Below are positions 47,907-55,452 of a stretch of 64,000 nucleotides of DNA, piece by piece (positions within the stretch are counted from its first letter, which is position 1; each line of letters opens with the position of its first letter). The position numbers were made by a program, and so were the translations under genes. The DNA is from an uncultured Pelagibacteraceae bacterium (GTDB taxonomy: Bacteria > Pseudomonadota > Alphaproteobacteria > Pelagibacterales > Pelagibacteraceae): positions 1 through 64,000 of the forward strand of contig CABYSJ010000006.1 in assembly GCA_902521615.1 (NCBI GenBank), written 5' to 3'. The notes under the pieces are model-generated. The model had not been told where the DNA came from. It worked only from the letters and a program-made list of their open reading frames with translations, and ran no database searches.

Positions 47907-48200
47907 GTGATTAAAAATTTAAAAATATTAATTATATTTTTTTTTCTTACTGGGTGTGCACAGAGCGTAGCAGTTTTAGGTCCAGCAATGACTATTGCTA
48001 CAACTGGAAGTGTTAATCAAGCGCTTTTATCAGGAACTATAAATACAGGTGTTAAATATCAGACAGGTAGGGGCATAAGTGAGCATATGGTTCAGTCTTT
48101 AAATGAACCTATTGATTGTTCTATGACAAGCAGCAATGAATTAGCTGAAATGTTTTTTGATGATTATAGCAATTTAGATTGTTACGAAGAAAATAATTAA
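47907..48200 (+). CDS. Small lipoprotein next to the pilus operon
   Basis: A 97-residue predicted lipoprotein with lipobox LTGC (Cys17), starting at GTG 47907. After the Cys comes a Gly/Ala/Thr-rich stretch (LGPAMTIATTGSVNQALLSG), then a region with two further cysteines near the C-terminus. I recognise no family. It has its own 84-base leader after pilC and its stop overlaps the convergent rsbW-like gene by four bases. It may be a pilotin or accessory factor for the secretin. Confidence 0.68.
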   Translation: MIKNLKILIIFFFLTGCAQSVAVLGPAMTIATTGSVNQALLSGTINTGVKYQTGRGISEHMVQSLNEPIDCSMTSSNELAEMFFDDYSNLDCYEENN

Positions 48201-48631
48201 TTATTTAAATTTTTGGAAAGTATTAGATGGTTGATCCAAGGTTTTTCACCCTCTTTAAAAACAACTGCATCCATTATTTGTTGGATAAAAAAAGTTCCTA
48301 AACCACCTGGTTTAATATCGTCAATTTTTCGGTGTCTGATTTTATCTTTTTCAACTGGTCTTCCTTTGTCAAAAAAACCTATTTCAAGATGACCATCACT
48401 AACAGATATTTTAATTTCCATTTTATCTTCGGTTTGTTCGTTATTGTAAGCGTGTTTCACAATATTTTGCGCAGCTTCAGCAATAGCTAGAACTAATTCA
48501 TCTTTTAACTCTTGATTAATATTTAATTTTGCAAAAACTTCTCTGCAGAAGGATCTAACATGCTTAAGATTAGATGAGTTTACCTCAAAATCTCTTTTTT
48601 CATCTAAGTTGATAATATTTGATTGTTCCAT
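48197..48631 (-). CDS. rsbW: RsbW/SpoIIAB-like serine kinase (anti-sigma-type switch kinase)
   Basis: A 144-residue GHKL ATPase. The N box is VLAIAEAAQNIVKHAY (Glu52, Asn57), the G1 box FFDKGRP and the G2 box PGGLGTFFI. Such kinases phosphorylate a STAS partner and, when free, bind a sigma factor or other target. It overlaps the STAS gene start-to-stop by one base (ATGA-type junction), the usual rsbV-rsbW order. Its sigma-factor or other target is not encoded in this window. Confidence 0.9.
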   Translation of the reverse strand: MEQSNIINLDEKRDFEVNSSNLKHVRSFCREVFAKLNINQELKDELVLAIAEAAQNIVKHAYNNEQTEDKMEIKISVSDGHLEIGFFDKGRPVEKDKIRHRKIDDIKPGGLGTFFIQQIMDAVVFKEGEKPWINHLILSKNLNN

Positions 48632-48930
48632 TAATCCAGATTTAAGATTTGCTCTAGTTTTGCCATCATAATCACTTTTAGAACTGATTTACTGATTTCT
48701 TTCAGAGTAACTTTTGTTCCAAGCTCCATTGCTTTTTGATGACTTTCAATTAAAACTGATATTCCTGAAGAGTCCATGTATTGAACTTCTTTCAAATTTA
48801 AGTGAACTTCTTTCTTAGCCTCAATAAGAGGCATTATAATTTCCTTAGCTTTTTCAGTTACATCCATGTCAATTTCACCATCTAGATGAACTGTCGAGAT
48901 ATTTCCCTCTTCTGTAACTTTGTAAGTCAT
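48631..48930 (-). CDS. rsbV: STAS anti-anti-sigma-factor-type protein (RsbV/SpoIIAA-like)
   Basis: A 99-residue single STAS domain. The phosphorylation site is Ser54 in YMDSSGISVL, matching the Asp-Ser-Ser-Gly of SpoIIAA/RsbV. It would be phosphorylated by the RsbW-like kinase encoded directly downstream and dephosphorylated by SpoIIE phosphatases, three of which are encoded in this window. It is divergent from the main pilin gene across 147 bases. Confidence 0.92.
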   Translation of the reverse strand: MTYKVTEEGNISTVHLDGEIDMDVTEKAKEIIMPLIEAKKEVHLNLKEVQYMDSSGISVLIESHQKAMELGTKVTLKEISKSVLKVIMMAKLEQILNLD

Positions 48931-48985
48931 AAAGCCCTTTATTTATCAATTTTTTAGTAAAATCAATAAAAAATACAATCTATGA

Positions 48986-49015
48986 TTGACCCAAAATGAT
49001 TAATTGCATTATATT
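48986..49015 (+). promoter_or_regulatory. Candidate promoter for the major pilin gene, with CCCA-type element
   Basis: TTGACC (48986-48991), an 18-base spacer and TATATT (49010-49015) form a reasonable sigma-70-type promoter 63 bases before the pilin ATG. The element CCCAAAATGA (48990-48999), related to CCCATTTTGA, overlaps the -35 region. Read on the other strand it is TCATTTTGGG, facing rsbV. An aaagagg ribosome site lies ten bases before the ATG. Confidence 0.5.
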
Positions 49016-49077
49016 ATTAAATACGATTAAATTATATACAATTTAAAATTATTACAAAAATAAAAGAGGTTTTAAAT

Positions 49078-49542
49078 ATGAGAAATAAAAAAAATAAAGG
49101 TTTTACATTAATTGAGCTACTAGTTGTTGTAGCAATTATAGGAATTCTTGCAGCTGTTGGTGTTGTTGCTTATTCAGGATACACAGCAGGTGCTAAAAAA
49201 CAAGCAGCTAATTCTAATCAAGCTGCAGTTACTAAATACATCGCTGCTGAAGTGCAAAAATGTAATATAGGTGAGACATCTGCTATGGGTGGAGAATTAA
49301 CTTGTGCAGGTAAAGATGGTGGTAAAGTTGTTGATGCGGCAGTTAAAGCATTGTCTGATTTTAAAAATCCATATGTTACTTCAAGCGCAGCTGTAGTAAA
49401 AGATGGCGATTATCAAAAGGATGGAAATGCTGGAACTACAGGCCTTAGTGCTTCAGGAAATACAATCACAGTTGGAACTTGTATTGAAGAGAAATGTAGT
49501 GCTTCAGCAAGTCAAAAAACTAATACTGTCACAGTAGAGTAA
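49078..49542 (+). CDS. Type IV major pilin precursor
   Basis: A 154-residue prepilin. Leader MRNKKNKG, then FTLIELLVVV with Glu5. The mature helix is identical over 31 residues to the pilins at 28498 and 31349. The globular part has two cysteine pairs (KCNIGE/LTCAG and TCIEEKC), with a disulfide loop probable at the C-terminus. It has the best promoter and ribosome site of the pilins and is the best candidate for the main fibre subunit. Confidence 0.92.
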   Translation: MRNKKNKGFTLIELLVVVAIIGILAAVGVVAYSGYTAGAKKQAANSNQAAVTKYIAAEVQKCNIGETSAMGGELTCAGKDGGKVVDAAVKALSDFKNPYVTSSAAVVKDGDYQKDGNAGTTGLSASGNTITVGTCIEEKCSASASQKTNTVTVE

Positions 49543-49563
49543 TAATTTTAACTCTTTTATTTT

Positions 49564-49977
49564 ATGACTACCAAAAGTTCAGGGTTCACACTCATTGAGC
49601 TTTTGGTGGTCGTTGCAATTCTAGGAATTATAGCTGCAATTGGTATTACAAGTTACAATGGTTATGTATCAAGTGCGAAAAGAAAATCAGCTGAAAATGT
49701 TATGCAGCAAATTTCTTTAGGTCAAACTGAATATTATTCAGATAATGGAATGTATTATATGAATAGTACAAGTACCAATTGCACCCCTTCATCATCAACA
49801 TCTTCTGCAATAGAGACCAACTTGTTAGGTGGATCTGATAACATTACTCCAGAAATGGGATATGAATTATGTATTTCTAATGATGCCTCAAATTACAAAA
49901 TAACGGCTAAAGAAACTGATGGAAACTGTCAGGTTACATTGACCGCTTTAAATGTAACTGCAAGACAAAACTGTTAA
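49564..49977 (+). CDS. Type IV prepilin, PilE/PilA type
   Basis: A 137-residue prepilin with leader MTTKSSG and mature FTLIELLVVVAILGIIAAIG. Its helix differs from the other three (NGYVSSAKRKSAENVMQQIS) and resembles minor or PilE-type pilins. The tail has four cysteines, including a C-terminal Cys (ARQNC). It follows the major pilin by 21 bases in the same operon. Confidence 0.9.
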   Translation: MTTKSSGFTLIELLVVVAILGIIAAIGITSYNGYVSSAKRKSAENVMQQISLGQTEYYSDNGMYYMNSTSTNCTPSSSTSSAIETNLLGGSDNITPEMGYELCISNDASNYKITAKETDGNCQVTLTALNVTARQNC

Positions 49978-49987
49978 TAATTTATCA

Positions 49988-50236
49988 ATGAACTTTGAGG
50001 AAATTAAAAAGTTTTTATCAAAAATTAAGGAAATTGATTTAACAAATAAATCAAAAATCTATTTAACAGCTAGTTTAGTATGGATCATTTTTATTGGTTA
50101 TCTTACCTGGTGGAACGGTCTTAAAAGTTTTGCTTTAGATAAAAGCTTTAGATGGGATGAGTGGTTTTGGTTTGGAATAGTTCCAGCTTTAGCACCTTAT
50201 GTTTTTTACTTTATCTGGAGGAAAAAAGATGAGTAA
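49988..50236 (+). CDS. Small membrane protein upstream of Amt-SpoIIE fusion
   Basis: An 82-residue protein with two membrane helices at about 24-42 and 58-76, joined by a Trp-rich loop (TWWNGLKSFALDKSFRWDEW). No family recognised. It begins 11 bases after the pilin stop and ends three bases before the Amt-fusion ATG, so the pilins, this gene and the Amt fusion look like one operon. It could be a partner of the transporter-sensor. Confidence 0.7.
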   Translation: MNFEEIKKFLSKIKEIDLTNKSKIYLTASLVWIIFIGYLTWWNGLKSFALDKSFRWDEWFWFGIVPALAPYVFYFIWRKKDE

Positions 50237-50239
50237 AGT

Positions 50240-52390
50240 ATGGATAATGTAGATTTGGAATCAGTAAAGTCATTTGTTGATACTCTTTGGGTCATAGATT
50301 GTGCTATTTTAGTATTTATTATGCAAGCTGGTTTCATGTGTATGGAAACTGGTCTATCAAGACACAAAAATAGTATAAACGTTGCTCTTAAAAATGCTGC
50401 TGATTTTGGTGTGGCAGTTGTAATATTCTGGATTTTTGGCTTTGGATTGATGTTTGGAACCAGTTGGAATGGTTTCATAGGAACTGATTTGTTTTTCTTT
50501 AAAACAGAGAATGCAGAATATATGACTTATTTTGTGTTCCAAGCAATGTTCGTAGCTACTGCTGCAACGATTGTTTCTGGCGCGGTAGCAGAGAGAATGA
50601 AATTTAATGGATATTTAATCATAACAATACTTGCAACGGGTATAATTTATCCAATAGTCGGGCATTGGGCTTGGTCGTCTAGTTATTTAAATAATGTTGA
50701 TGCTGTTAGACAATTATTAGCTGTCACAGGTAATCTTAGGGAAACTGGATGGTTAACTGATATTGGTTTTGTTGATTTTGCAGGGAGCACGATTGTTCAC
50801 TCAGTAGGAGGATGGATAGCTTTAGCTGCAGTTTTAATTTTAGGTCCTAGAATTGGTAAATATTCTGAGGCAAATAAAGGAAAATTTACAGGCTCAAGTT
50901 TTCCATTAGCTGTTTTAGGAACTCTAATTTTATGGTTTGGTTGGTTTGGTTTTAATGGAGGAAGCAATGGGGCAATGGATGAAACCGTACCATTAATTTT
51001 AATTAATACATTTCTTGCTGCTGCATTTGGTTTGTTAACAGGTCTTGGAATTTCATTTGCTTTCTTTAAAAAACCAGATCCCTATTATGTTATATTGGGT
51101 CCGCTTGCTGGGTTAGTAGCAATTACAGCTGGATGTAATTCAATGACATCCGTAACAGCTATTTTTGTTGGGATTATTGGAGCAATAATATCTATTTTTG
51201 TAAATGAAATATTAAATAAATATGAGATAGATGACGTTGTTGGTGCAGTTCCTGTTCATTTAGCAGCGGGTATATGGGGAACACTAGCAGTTGGTTTATT
51301 CAGTGATTTAGAATTATTAGATACTGGATTAACAAGATTGGAGCAAATTGAAGTTCAGTTTATAGGAGTAGTTTCAATTGGTGCTTTTTCTTTTTTTGGA
51401 GCATATATTTTATTAAAAATTTTAAATTATTTTTATCCTTTAAGAGTAAGTCCTTTACATGAGGAGCTTGGATTAAATATTGCAGAACATAACGCAACAT
51501 CTGTTGAACATGATTTAATCAAAATTTTAGAAAAACAATCAGACAGTGGAGATTTAACAATTAGGGGACCACAAGATCCTTTTACAGCTGGAGGAGTTAT
51601 TGGTTTATATTATAATAAATTGATGAATAAATTAGAGCAAAGTGAGTCAGAAAGAAAAATATGGAGTGATAGAATTTCTAATGAAGTGAAACTTGCAGTT
51701 AAGGTTCAAGAAAACTTTTTACCAAAAAGAAATTTAGAAAATTATCCTGTTCATGGAATTAATTTAGCAGCGAGAGAAGTGTCAGGAGACTTTTTTAGTT
51801 TTTATCCTCATAATGATAGTGTTTATTTTATAATTGCTGATGTTGCTGGAAAAGGTATTCATGCAGGAATGGTTATGGCTAAGGCGTCAACTTTATTTGA
51901 AATCATGTCTAGGGATAAAGTGGACCCAGATGAAATGATGTTTCATATGAATAATGATTTGTTTTTAACAAAAACAGGTGGAATGTTCGTAACTTGCATA
52001 CTTGGTGAATATAACACAATCACAGATGAAATAAGATGGGTCAATGGAGGACATCAACCAGCAGTCATTAGAAATGAAAACGGTGAATACGAACAATTTG
52101 AGAGCAACTCACCTCCAATGGGTGTTGTTCCTCAAAAAGACAAATCGGTATACCATACACATAAAACAAAATTAAATGGACATAGGTTTTATGCTTTTAC
52201 CGATGGATTATCTGAAAGTGAAAATGAAAGCGGTCAAGAAATAGGAATTGAGGGTTCAATTCAAATGATTGAAAAAAATTTCAATAAAGATGTTAAAAAA
52301 CAACTTTCTGAAATTACAAAGGATGTTGTAAAAGCCGCAGGTGATAATAAACTAAGTGACGATTTGACGTTGATTTCAATTGGAAAATAA
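50240..52390 (+). CDS. Ammonium transporter-SpoIIE phosphatase fusion
   Basis: A 716-residue protein. Residues about 12-398 are a complete Amt transporter: pore histidines His187 (TIVHSVGG) and His340 (VPVHLAAG), Asp179 in VDFAGS, and a WFGWFGFNGG gate region. A linker (about 405-470, EELGLNIAEHNAT and PQDPFT) leads to a SpoIIE PP2C domain (about 500-716) with metal aspartates D517, D534, D655 and D707/708. All key residues are intact in both halves. I infer that ammonium binding or transport controls dephosphorylation of an RsbV-type protein such as that at 48631. Confidence 0.93.
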   Translation: MDNVDLESVKSFVDTLWVIDCAILVFIMQAGFMCMETGLSRHKNSINVALKNAADFGVAVVIFWIFGFGLMFGTSWNGFIGTDLFFFKTENAEYMTYFVFQAMFVATAATIVSGAVAERMKFNGYLIITILATGIIYPIVGHWAWSSSYLNNVDAVRQLLAVTGNLRETGWLTDIGFVDFAGSTIVHSVGGWIALAAVLILGPRIGKYSEANKGKFTGSSFPLAVLGTLILWFGWFGFNGGSNGAMDETVPLILINTFLAAAFGLLTGLGISFAFFKKPDPYYVILGPLAGLVAITAGCNSMTSVTAIFVGIIGAIISIFVNEILNKYEIDDVVGAVPVHLAAGIWGTLAVGLFSDLELLDTGLTRLEQIEVQFIGVVSIGAFSFFGAYILLKILNYFYPLRVSPLHEELGLNIAEHNATSVEHDLIKILEKQSDSGDLTIRGPQDPFTAGGVIGLYYNKLMNKLEQSESERKIWSDRISNEVKLAVKVQENFLPKRNLENYPVHGINLAAREVSGDFFSFYPHNDSVYFIIADVAGKGIHAGMVMAKASTLFEIMSRDKVDPDEMMFHMNNDLFLTKTGGMFVTCILGEYNTITDEIRWVNGGHQPAVIRNENGEYEQFESNSPPMGVVPQKDKSVYHTHKTKLNGHRFYAFTDGLSESENESGQEIGIEGSIQMIEKNFNKDVKKQLSEITKDVVKAAGDNKLSDDLTLISIGK

Positions 52391-52400
52391 TATTTATCCC

Positions 52401-52410
52401 CCCATTTTGA
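52401..52410 (+). promoter_or_regulatory. CCCATTTTGA element upstream of HMA/Amt2 genes
   Basis: An exact copy of the 10-base element, 72 bases before the HMA-protein ATG, followed by a TATAAT-like sequence at 52419. It separates the first Amt fusion from a second transcription unit. Confidence 0.45.
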
Positions 52411-52472
52411 TCTAATTTATAATGCAAGTTTAAAATTTAAATGGTAGATTTTTAAAAAATAAAGAGGAATTT

Positions 52473-52802
52473 ATGTTAAAAAAAATAACGTTAATATTAG
52501 GTTTTCTTTTATTTAGTACTAATTTGTTTGCAGCACAAACGCAAATTGCACAAGTAAATGGCATGATGTGTATTAAGTGTCAAAAGATGGTTACTGAAGC
52601 ATTACAAAAGGCTTGTCCAGATGCTACAGTTAAAGTTTCTTGGCCAGAAGGTGTTGCTGTATCTTCTTTCGCTGATAAATCAAATTTATCTGAGGATGAA
52701 TATAAGAATGCAATTTTAGGAACTGGATTTGAAGTGGTTAAAGTAATTAGTGTTGATGGCATAATTACAGACGCTGAGGAAGCTAGAAAACTTGTAGATT
52801 AA
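52473..52802 (+). CDS. Secreted heavy-metal-associated (HMA) domain protein
   Basis: A 109-residue protein with signal peptide MLKKITLILGFLLFSTNLFA. The mature part has a ferredoxin-like HMA domain (about 24-95). Its metal site is NGMMCIKCQKMV, with Cys33 and Cys36. This is the type of site that binds copper(I) or similar soft metals. It lies nine bases before the second Amt fusion and likely shares its transcript. A metal-binding protein in front of an ammonium sensor is unexplained. Confidence 0.85.
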   Translation: MLKKITLILGFLLFSTNLFAAQTQIAQVNGMMCIKCQKMVTEALQKACPDATVKVSWPEGVAVSSFADKSNLSEDEYKNAILGTGFEVVKVISVDGIITDAEEARKLVD

Positions 52803-52811
52803 AAAAATTTT

Positions 52812-55049
52812 ATGACTGTAGCTGAACTCCAAATTTTGGTTGATAAGCTACAGTCTAAAATAAGTCAATTAGAGCTCACTAGCAAAGGAGCAATCAAAGC
52901 AACAGAATTTAGACTTGAGGCAGTACTTCAAGCAAACTTAGATACATTTTGGTTACTTATTTGTGCTATTTTAGTTTTTTTGATGCAAGCTGGATTTATG
53001 TGTTTAGAGTCTGGATTGTCGAGAAATAAGAATAGTATTAACGTTGCTCTTAAAAATATTACAGATTTTGGAATAGCTGTAGTTACCTTTTGGGCCTTTG
53101 GTTTTGCATTAATGTATGGAACCAGTGTAATGGGCTTGTTTGGAAATAAATTCTATTTTTTCACAACAAAAGTTGCTGGCTATCAAACATATTTTGTGTT
53201 TCAGGCCATGTTTGTTGCAACAGCAGCAACGATCATATCAGGGGCTGTTGCTGAAAGACTTAGATTTTTCTCATATGTCATAATTACTTTTGTAACTTCA
53301 GGAATTTTATACCCAATAGTAGGTCATTGGGCTTGGGCTTTTGATTTTAGTAATCCAGAAGTTAAATTTGGATGGCTTGGTAAAATGGGTTATTTGGATT
53401 TTGCAGGTGCCTCCGTTGTTCATTCTGTTGGTGGCTGGGTTGCTTTAGCGGTATTGCTTATTATTGGAAGTAGAACTGGTAGGTTTAGAAAAGATAAGGA
53501 TAAAAAACTATTTCAGGGAAGCAATACTCCTATGGCTGCTCTTGGTGCCCTAATTTTATGGTTTGGATGGTTTGGATTTAATGGAGGTGCAAATGGAGCA
53601 ATGGATTTAAAAATTCCATTAATATTAATTAATACCTTTTTATCAGCATCATTTGGTTTAATTTTTTCAAGTGCAATGGGAATTATCGTAATGAAAAAAC
53701 CAGAACCATTATTTATGATTACAGGACCTTTGGCTGGTTTAGTTTCGATTACAGCAAGTTGTGCTTATGTTAATCCATCGGAAGCAATATACATTGGAGC
53801 AATTGGAGGAATTTTATCAGGCTCAACAATTATTTTATTAGAAAAATTAAAAATTGATGATGTTGTTAGTGCTATACCTGTTCACTTAGTAGGAGGTATA
53901 TGGGGAACTTTATCGGTCGCTATATTTGGCGATTTTGAAATGATGGGATTAGATAAAACAAGATTAGAGCAATTAATAATTCAGATTATAGGAACATTTA
54001 GCATTGGTGGATTTTGTTTTATTGCAGCTTTTATTATTTTTAAATCTATAAATTATATTTTTCCACTTCGAGTGGGAAAGATCCAGGAAGAGCTTGGTCT
54101 AAATATTTCTGAGCATAATGCATCAACAGATACTCATGAATTGCTCGAAGTATTAACCAATCAAGCAAAAACAGAGGATTATTCATTAAGAGCACCGCAA
54201 GATCCATTCACTGATAGTGGAATTATTGGCACTCAATATAATTTTTTAATGGATAAATTGGAACAAAGCGAAAAACAAAAAAATAAATGGAAAAACAGAG
54301 TTTCATCTGAAATTAAACTAGCCATGAATGTGCAAAAACGTTTAATGCCAACTAGAGATTTGTCTAATTATCCAATTTATGGACTAAATATTCCTGCTAG
54401 AGAAATTTCAGGAGATTTTTATGATTTTTATTTGCATGATGATCTTGTTTATTTCACTTTATCAGATGTATCTGGTAAAGGGGTTAATGCTGGCATGGTT
54501 ATGGCTAAAGCAATTACTTTATTTAAAATTTTTTCACGATTAAAATTTAAACCTAATGAAATCCTACTTGAAATGAATAATGATTTAAAAGAAACTAATC
54601 CACCCGGTACATTTGTTACATCAATAGTGGGTTGTTATAATATTGATACAGATATTGTTGAAATAGCAAATGCAGGTCATCAACCTGCTTTGTTGAGAAG
54701 AGGAAAGGAATTTGTTGAGTACTCATCTTCTTCAACTCCTCTTGCAATAGTTAAACACAAAGATGAAAGTGTTTATAAGTTAGATACTTTTAAATTAGAT
54801 GGAGGGAGAATTTATTGTTTTACAGATGGTTTTTCAGAATGTATAGACGAAAATAAAAATGAAATAGGTATTGATGGAGTTAAAAAACTTTTACTTAATC
54901 ATCAAAATTCTTCTTTACAAAAAGAACTTGAAAATTCTACTGAGGAAATAAGACTTAAAAGTCTCAAAAAAGATTACAAAGAGACAGGGATAAAAGCAAA
55001 TAACGATATACTTGATGATGATTTAACTATTATCGGAATAGGGAATTAA
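52812..55049 (+). CDS. Second ammonium transporter-SpoIIE phosphatase fusion
   Basis: A 745-residue paralogue of the protein at 50240. It adds an N-terminal coiled coil of about 40 residues (ELQILVDKLQSKISQLELTS). The Amt part (about 43-420) keeps His204 and His358 and the WFGWFGFNGG segment. The same linker motif (PQDPFT, then NFLMDKLEQSE) joins a SpoIIE domain with D535, D552, D672 and D735-737. It shows an expanded C-terminal segment (EIRLKSLKKDYKETG). Both paralogues look active, so they may have different ammonium affinity. Confidence 0.93.
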   Translation: MTVAELQILVDKLQSKISQLELTSKGAIKATEFRLEAVLQANLDTFWLLICAILVFLMQAGFMCLESGLSRNKNSINVALKNITDFGIAVVTFWAFGFALMYGTSVMGLFGNKFYFFTTKVAGYQTYFVFQAMFVATAATIISGAVAERLRFFSYVIITFVTSGILYPIVGHWAWAFDFSNPEVKFGWLGKMGYLDFAGASVVHSVGGWVALAVLLIIGSRTGRFRKDKDKKLFQGSNTPMAALGALILWFGWFGFNGGANGAMDLKIPLILINTFLSASFGLIFSSAMGIIVMKKPEPLFMITGPLAGLVSITASCAYVNPSEAIYIGAIGGILSGSTIILLEKLKIDDVVSAIPVHLVGGIWGTLSVAIFGDFEMMGLDKTRLEQLIIQIIGTFSIGGFCFIAAFIIFKSINYIFPLRVGKIQEELGLNISEHNASTDTHELLEVLTNQAKTEDYSLRAPQDPFTDSGIIGTQYNFLMDKLEQSEKQKNKWKNRVSSEIKLAMNVQKRLMPTRDLSNYPIYGLNIPAREISGDFYDFYLHDDLVYFTLSDVSGKGVNAGMVMAKAITLFKIFSRLKFKPNEILLEMNNDLKETNPPGTFVTSIVGCYNIDTDIVEIANAGHQPALLRRGKEFVEYSSSSTPLAIVKHKDESVYKLDTFKLDGGRIYCFTDGFSECIDENKNEIGIDGVKKLLLNHQNSSLQKELENSTEEIRLKSLKKDYKETGIKANNDILDDDLTIIGIGN

Positions 55050-55090
55050 AAATAAATTTTCTTTTTAAAAAGTAAAAAATTAAAAAAAAA

Positions 55091-55132
55091 CCTATTTTAG
55101 ACTAAATGTCTCACGAAGATTACCCATTTTGG
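55091..55132 (+). promoter_or_regulatory. CCCATTTTGG element with degenerate upstream copy
   Basis: CCTATTTTAG at 55091 and CCCATTTTGG at 55123 lie upstream of the small membrane-protein gene, the second 57 bases before its ATG. An imperfect inverted repeat (CTAAATGTC / GACATTAG) spans the same stretch. The arrangement of two copies resembles 23221-23250. Confidence 0.4.
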
Positions 55133-55179
55133 ACATTAGAAATATTTATAAATTAGCCTAAGCATGATTAATTAAGCAA

Positions 55180-55452
55180 ATGAGTACAGAAAGCTTAAAT
55201 AGAACATCCGAGGTAATTGAGAACCCCTCTCAACCTGCTGAAGTAAATAATGTCGTGGAATTGGATGTTCTTAAGCAAAAGTCTGATGCCCATGAATTTC
55301 AAGCTAAAGTTACGAAAGTAGCTAAAAGAGTAAACATTGAGATTTTAAAACAAAGACTTTACGAAGAGAAAAAAAAGGAGAAGGTAAAAAGAACTATTAT
55401 TCTATCTTCAGTTATCGTTTCTTTGGGTGCTCTAACGATGTTTACTTATTAA
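55180..55452 (+). CDS. Small tail-anchored membrane protein
   Basis: A 90-residue protein with a polar, probably disordered N-terminus, a charged helix (about 45-70, KRVNIEILKQRLYEEKKKEKV) and one C-terminal membrane helix (about 72-88). No family recognised. It has a CCCATTTTGG element upstream like the pilus and Amt genes, which suggests the same regulon. Its 3' end overlaps the convergent dehydrogenase gene by 21 bases. Confidence 0.7.
   Translation: MSTESLNRTSEVIENPSQPAEVNNVVELDVLKQKSDAHEFQAKVTKVAKRVNIEILKQRLYEEKKKEKVKRTIILSSVIVSLGALTMFTY

Noticed and set aside
50240..55049. The tandem Amt fusions as one gene split by a frameshift or assembly duplicate
   Set aside because: The two proteins are clearly diverged, each is complete, and an HMA gene with its own promoter element lies between them.
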